Source of the DNA: Tethya wilhelma
Lineage: Eukaryota; Porifera; Demospongiae; Tethyida; Tethyidae
Reading direction: 5' to 3'
Assembly (NCBI GenBank): GCA_964030475.1
Contig: CAXIPT010000002.1
Span: 16,428,749 to 16,492,748, forward strand
DNA: 64,000 nucleotides
Below the pieces are notes generated by a model that saw nothing but the letters and a program-made list of their open reading frames with translations, ran no database searches and was not told the DNA's origin. Below, piece after piece: positions 59,169 through 64,000 of the stretch. Each line of letters opens with the position of its first letter. Within the stretch, counting starts at the first letter, position 1. Position numbers and translations under genes: made by a program.

Positions 59169-59504
59169 ATACAATGTCATGTATATATACATAAATGACA
59201 TTAATTGTTACCTTTGAGTTATTGAATGTACATAATAATATTATTATTATGCATTATCATAGAAACTATAGATATAATAGATCCATTATTGGGGAATTGT
59301 ACACCCAAAAATGCATATTCTATTAAAAAAATGACATACATGTAAGCATCAAATTCTCACGTGGCAGTGAATTTACTTCAAAAGGTCTTACATATAAATT
59401 ATAATCTTCATTTGCATGGGCAATAGTAGTGTGTGGAGTATCAATAGCTACAGCGTCGCCATTATGCCATATTCAGCAAACTAATATTCTTGCCTATTAT
59501 TAGT

Positions 59505-60968
59505 ATGAAGGAAACTACTTCAAGCTGTTGGCTTCAAAGTTTCTTCATGGTGGCAGCTGTGTTTGTCCTAGCATCTGCTAACAGCAGCTGCACATGTTAT
59601 TTGGATAAATTTGAAACAGAGCACATGTGCATGCACCTACGATGTCCACCCAGATGATAATAACACATCTTGTCCAGATACTACTAAACTTGGAGGATTT
59701 GAAAGAAGTTTGCTATAGGAATCTATCATTCCATGTTGAGAACCATAAAGACTACTTCAAGTCAAACACAAATTTTATTTTTTTTGAAGGATTGTTTACT
59801 CTTGATGCTAATGTCTCTATTGCTAACCTCACTGATTATGAGAAACAGTTATACTATTGATTGCAGTGACAGTGAAAATGCTGGCTTTGCATTCATAAAC
59901 ATTACAAACTTACAACTTGAGAATTTGACCATATGCAATTGTGGACAGGCAATGAATTTCGGGCATGGTGATGTACATACAGCTTTAGCATGCAGTAATG
60001 GTAGAGACCACTGTCTAATCAACTTGAAAGTTTCATATTCACACGGTCAAAACATACATTACGACAACTTTCAGGGAAACTTGACAATTTACAATTCTAC
60101 CTTTTCACATACAACTAATGCCACAATGCAACACAGCTATTATGCTGGAAATGCTTTCTTTTTCAACAAGTGTAGCAGTCACCAAACCATTAACTTAATT
60201 GCTCAACAAAAATTCATGGTTTTTGAACAACATTAACAAACAAAAAAGGATCAAGAAGTCACTACAATATCTTGAACCTCGCTTCAGGATTGCTGATTAT
60301 CTCAAAGTGTACTAAGATCAATGTGACCTTAGATGGAGTAGTTTTGGATAGAAATGAAGGTCACTCGGGCGGTAACATTGCCATCTTGTATAACAATATT
60401 TCCCATATTTTTACAAGTCCTGTTTTTATCACAAACTGTAACATTAGCAATGGCAGAGCTATTATTGGTGGAGGTGTCTTTGTTACATTTGTAGAAGCAT
60501 CAGAACACCAGGCTTTCCGTCTCCTACAAATAACAAACACTAATTTTTTTAGTAATGAAGCCAAGATAGGAGGAGGTGGATTATATCTATGGCCAAAGGA
60601 ATCACAAACCTACTGCAGTGTGGGATGAATCATAATGAAAAATTGTATTTTTTGGAATAACACTGTGAGTTTGTCAAGCCCTGGTGGTGTTGCGATTCAT
60701 ATAACCAACTTCATTGCTTTGGCTTATGCTCAACATGCTTCACCTCAGTTCCATCTTGAAATTAGCAATACTGAGTTCTTTGAACATTATGTGCAGTTAC
60801 CCTCGATCAGGCAAAAGTGTGATATTTGCTTTCAAACAGTACTAGTTTTGCATTTGACTATTTCTCACCATATAATATCATAAATATTGTTAACAAAACC
60901 TTTCTAGATGAAGATGCACAATGCAAAAACCACTATACTGGTATACTTTGTGGAGCTTACCAACCATA
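59505..60968 (+). pseudogene. Decayed third copy of the beta-helix receptor-like gene
   Basis: It starts with an ATG and signal peptide like that of the intact gene (MKETTSSCWLQSFFMVAAVF). The frame then breaks several times: near 59600-59640, near 59700 and 59835, near 60195 and 60230, a TGA at 60626, and near 60803. Beta-helix turns remain recognisable (IGGGVF, GGGGLYLWP). At about 60815-60845 sequence equal to residues near 450 of the intact copy is joined to sequence equal to about 810, a deletion of roughly 1.1 kb. The copy ends inside the Cys knot (LCGAY in place of LCGAC), so the entire membrane core is missing. Confidence 0.85.
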
Positions 60969-62006
60969 ATATTATTGCTTGAGTTTAGCGTCCCTCAGTA
61001 GTCTGGGACATGTGTTGTCGAGACACATGGACTGGCTATTTAGAAATAGGCTTGGGAACTGAGGACAAGCTAGCTTAGAGTGCCAGGTAGACCCCATAGA
61101 TAGACATTTGAATAGTAACTGAAGCTAGCTATCAGGTACTCATAAATATAAACACTGAGAAAGCTTGAGACTCACCTCAGTGGTCTATTGAAAACTTAGA
61201 GGCAGTCTGTTAGCTTGAACACTTGTATTCTGACATGTCTGTATATTTCCTTCCTTTCCCTCCTCATGTAAGACACCAAACAGCTCTTCTCTTTCTCTGT
61301 CTCTAGGTTCTTGGTCCTGAATCACATGAGCTATGGCAATTAAGTTTCGCGCCAAATTACGTCACAAATGGAATTAATTACTACGCATGCGCAGTCATGA
61401 GGGAAAAATGAGAGGCTGTGTGAACCAACAATGGCAGTGCAGGACTCTTCTGTTTTATATCTCTTAACTATTTTCTTTCCGTGTCGCCCTCTGAAAGGTA
61501 CTTACCTATCGTTAGAAGCGCACAAAGCTCAGTTCAGAGCCTTATTGCTGGCATGATTTGCCGACAAAAATTTTCCCAGATCACACCGTTTTTGCCATCG
61601 TATTTTGTGCACATCACATGCATAGATGGATGCATAGATGGAAAAATAAATACAAAAAAAAATCCCATTCATGAGCCAACTGTTGAGCTTGGGCATATCA
61701 CGTCCAGACTGCCCACGCATTTTCCGTCTAAGGTCGCCGCATTTTTAGTCATTTCATTCAACTCAGAATGTTAGCAACAATTAAGACGCTAAGTCTTTGG
61801 ACTAAGAGTAAAGAGAGTCACCGTACATAACAACAAGACACTTTTTTTCGAGTAAGTTATATGATAAAACGTACCTGCATCTTTGTCTTGCATGACTAGT
61901 CGATTGAACCGTATCTCACTCTTTAATAGTACATGCACTACCAGCACGCTGCTAGATACGAAGCGGCATTTAGATTCTAAATAGAAGCTAGCAAGCAAAA
62001 TTTGAC
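60969..62006. other. Intergenic sequence, no gene seen
   Basis: No supported gene. Near 61345-61400 lie TTTCGCGCCAAA (E2F-like), TTACGTCA (CRE-like) and CGCATGCGC (NRF1-like) within about 50 bases, a grouping typical of TATA-less promoters. A short frame at 61481-61774 follows, but I see no domain in it. Confidence 0.4.
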
Positions 62007-62372
62007 CAGTGGCGGATCTAGGAAATTGAATGGGGGGGTTCTAATCAATGCGCGCGGAGCGCGCGGGAAATTTTATGTAGCCACGCCCACTTCCGGTTGC
62101 AATAGCCCCCGCCCCTTTAGCGCTCGTGCAGCTAAAATTTTGCCAAAAAAGCCTGAATAGAAAGAAAAAAACGGCAAGAAAGAGACAGAAACTCTATATT
62201 TTTCACAAAAGACTAATATTCAGCGTGATTTTGAGTTGCTCTTAGTATTTTTAAGTTGAAAGGAGGGATCCATCTTGGCCTTTTCCAATCTGCACAGTTA
62301 ATTATAATGCGAGGTCTCAGCTGAAAGGGGGGTTCCGTGGAACCCTGTGAACCCCCCCTGGATCCGCCACTG
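62007..62372. mobile_element. 366-bp non-autonomous DNA transposon with CAGTGGCGGATC ends
   Basis: Terminal inverted repeats CAGTGGCGGATC at the left and GATCCGCCACTG at the right, flanked on both sides by TTGAC (62002-62006 and 62373-62377), a perfect 5-bp target duplication. The ends are like those of hAT-type elements. G-runs lie just inside both ends; there is no transposase. Confidence 0.85.
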
Positions 62373-62675
62373 TTGACAGCTGTAGTAGAGCACTAACAAA
62401 AAGTAATAGGTCTGTTTCTTTGCCGCCAAACTCGAGGGCTGGGTACGAGGCTAGCATGCCCTCTTCTTTGGTTTATAAGCCCTTACTCTGTCACAAATTA
62501 TGGAGAAATTGAGGTCCGACCACGCCCCACTCTGATGCATCCCACGCAATCACGTGTCAATTAGCAGAATGGAATTTGAGCAATCTGAGCTCATGAGCAA
62601 GATTGAAGTAAAAGTGCGACCGTGGATCGGGAGCAACTTGGTGTAGCATTACCGTAGGAGAGAAGTTTGAAGCAA

Positions 62676-63769
62676 ATGATAGCTACAAAAGAGAGAGGTG
62701 TTTTGTTGTTGATGATCTTCTCCATTGTAGAATGGTCAGCTGCCAACAATGGTATTAACTTGTACTCTTATTAAAAATGATATAAAATTTATGAATAATA
62801 ATCTGATCAGTGTAACATAAATTATTGTATGCCATAAATTAATGTAGACTTATCTAGCCTGAGTTTGCAAGCTCTGAAAACTTGGGTAGGCTCTTGCTAG
62901 GGGCAAGACAGACAAGTTGAGCTGTAGTGGTAAAAAAAGCAGGACCAGTCAGCAGTGCTGCACTAAAAGGGGATGATACTCTGTTCCACTGATGCAGTGA
63001 TTTTTTGTTCATGATTGAGTGCTGTACATGTATTCCATACTAACAGTTTCAGTAATTATGACCATGATGATTATTGGAGGAGGAAACTAAATTCAATATC
63101 CTTTAAAGTCATGCATATCTCTCATGCTTCATGTTGTGCTTGCTGGAAAGCATGATTTTGTGGTTAACGTAAAAATTACTGTGTCACGGTGAAGTATAAC
63201 ACTCTTTGTGTATGTTTTGCAGTCTTCCTGAGTCCATCCAATCAAATCACTATACAAGAGACCGATGAATCTCATGAAGTGATGGTGTGTGTGCAATTGG
63301 AGTCTCCTCAAAATGGTGATGTCATGGTTACCATTCAAACTGTGACAATTGCAGCATCTGGTGAGCTCCTTTGAAAACGAAAAATGCATGCATGATCATG
63401 AGTGCTATTATTCAGTACATTACAGTATTTACTATAATAGCCGGGGGGTGGGGATCGAAAGCCTGAGAACAGGGCAGCCCTTGTCTCAGGCTTTCGATCC
63501 CCATTTATTTATCATATAAAATTGCCTGTGTCATGAGATTATAGGGATTTTTTCCCATTGTTTTCTAGAAGGGAGTGATTTTGAGCCTCTCGATGAAGAA
63601 CTGACCTTCAGTGGGGGCGATGGAGCAAGTGACACACAGTGTGTTCCACTCACAATCTTGGGGGATGAGGCTGTGGAATTAGATGAGATATTTCAAGTGT
63701 CGTTGACAAATTCCTCCGTTCCCATCTCTTCACCATTGAGCCAAATCCTCACCATCGTAGATGATGACA
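62676..63769 (+). CDS. Start of a secreted or surface Calx-beta protein (runs off the window)
   Basis: Exons 62676-62751, 63223-63360 and 63569-63769, all joined in phase 1. Exon 1 encodes a signal peptide (MIATKERGVLLLMIFSIVEW then SAANNG). Exon 2 begins the Calx-beta domain (ITIQETDES, VMVCVQLES). Exon 3 completes it, with LGDEAVELDEIFQVSL and the terminal ILTIVDDD that marks the Ca2+-binding edge of the family. The donor at 63770 (GTAAGA) shows that the gene continues. Calx-beta repeats occur in sponge aggregation factors, in FRAS/FREM-type matrix proteins and in Na/Ca exchangers. With a signal peptide directly before the first repeat, an adhesion or matrix protein is most likely. Which one cannot be told from this piece. 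Confidence 0.8.
63450..63502. repeat. Intronic hairpin
   Basis: Two 25-base arms (GGGGATCGAAAGCCTGAGA and onward, and its inverted complement with two mismatches) around a 3-base loop, inside intron 2 of the Calx-beta gene. In RNA it would fold into a strong stem. Confidence 0.9.
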
Positions 63770-64000
63770 GTAAGATTATTATATAGATGCATGTATGTGT
63801 ATCAGTTCAAGCTCTGAGTTCAAGTGCATGGTTTAAGAAAATGACCATATGAAAGGTAGTGAGGACACATTTTGCTGACCTGGCAACTTTGCTAATCATG
63901 TTCCAATTATGTGACCTGTATATGTAATTTGGGTTTTAATACATCTACCTATCTGGTGGTCTGTGGTATACTAATGTCAAACCACAGCCTCTTGGCTGAC
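63770..64000. other. Intron 3 of the Calx-beta gene, to window end
   Basis: After the GTAAGA donor there is no recognisable next exon before the window ends. Confidence 0.6.

Noticed and set aside
50500..60968. Bacterial contamination suggested by chlamydial-type beta-helix repeats
   Set aside because: The genes share AT-rich eukaryotic surroundings, tandem paralogues with decay, signal peptides, multi-pass cores and transposons; the beta-helix fold is widespread and not diagnostic of bacteria.
61481..61774. Possible small gene after the E2F/CRE/NRF1-like motif group
   Set aside because: The 97-codon frame has no recognisable domain, and its start context and any splice partner are not evident.

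Overview
The window looks like nuclear DNA from an early-branching animal, most probably a demosponge of the Amphimedon type. It is AT-rich, has many short GT-AG introns, carries animal-type extracellular domains (sushi/CCP and Calx-beta), and contains several families of short inverted-repeat transposons. The species is my inference from gene content; I ran no database search.

Layout. Positions 684-4158 hold a decayed member of a large receptor-like family: a parallel beta-helix ectodomain, then a Cys-rich knot, then about 8-9 membrane segments. Three secreted, sushi-only genes follow on the plus strand: S1 (6624-10846, 16 exons), S2 (12661-16657, 16 exons) and S3 (22996-25768, 11 exons). 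Each has its own TATA box. Between S2 and S3 lies an array of a roughly 365-bp tandem repeat, interrupted by a 1-kb inverted-repeat element and by a retrocopy-like insert. From 25.6 to 29.2 kb there is an assembly problem: a 751-bp block occurs twice, and single N bases bound the stretch between the copies.

A minus-strand member of the membrane family without a beta-helix (29572-31413) lies divergently to a full-length 1552-residue member (33360-38018). Two more copies of the 1-kb element precede the largest sushi gene, S4 (40927-47312, 24 exons). Next come a broken and an intact gene for a secreted protein resembling the glycosyl-hydrolase-like GHL15 family (47904-49985). After them is a tandem trio of beta-helix/membrane paralogues: one with two frameshifts (50500-54379), one intact (54865-58752) and one decayed (59505-60968). 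The window ends inside a new Calx-beta gene (62676 onward).

How the genes may work together. Nearly every real gene encodes a secreted or surface protein built from repeated modules that grow and shrink by exon or gene duplication. Sushi exons are almost all exactly 174 nt and phase 1-1, so modules can be added without breaking the frame. The membrane proteins share a core and an acidic dileucine signal in the tail. A cluster of variable secreted binders next to variable receptor-like proteins would fit self/non-self or microbe recognition. That role is a hypothesis; the sequence shows only the architecture.
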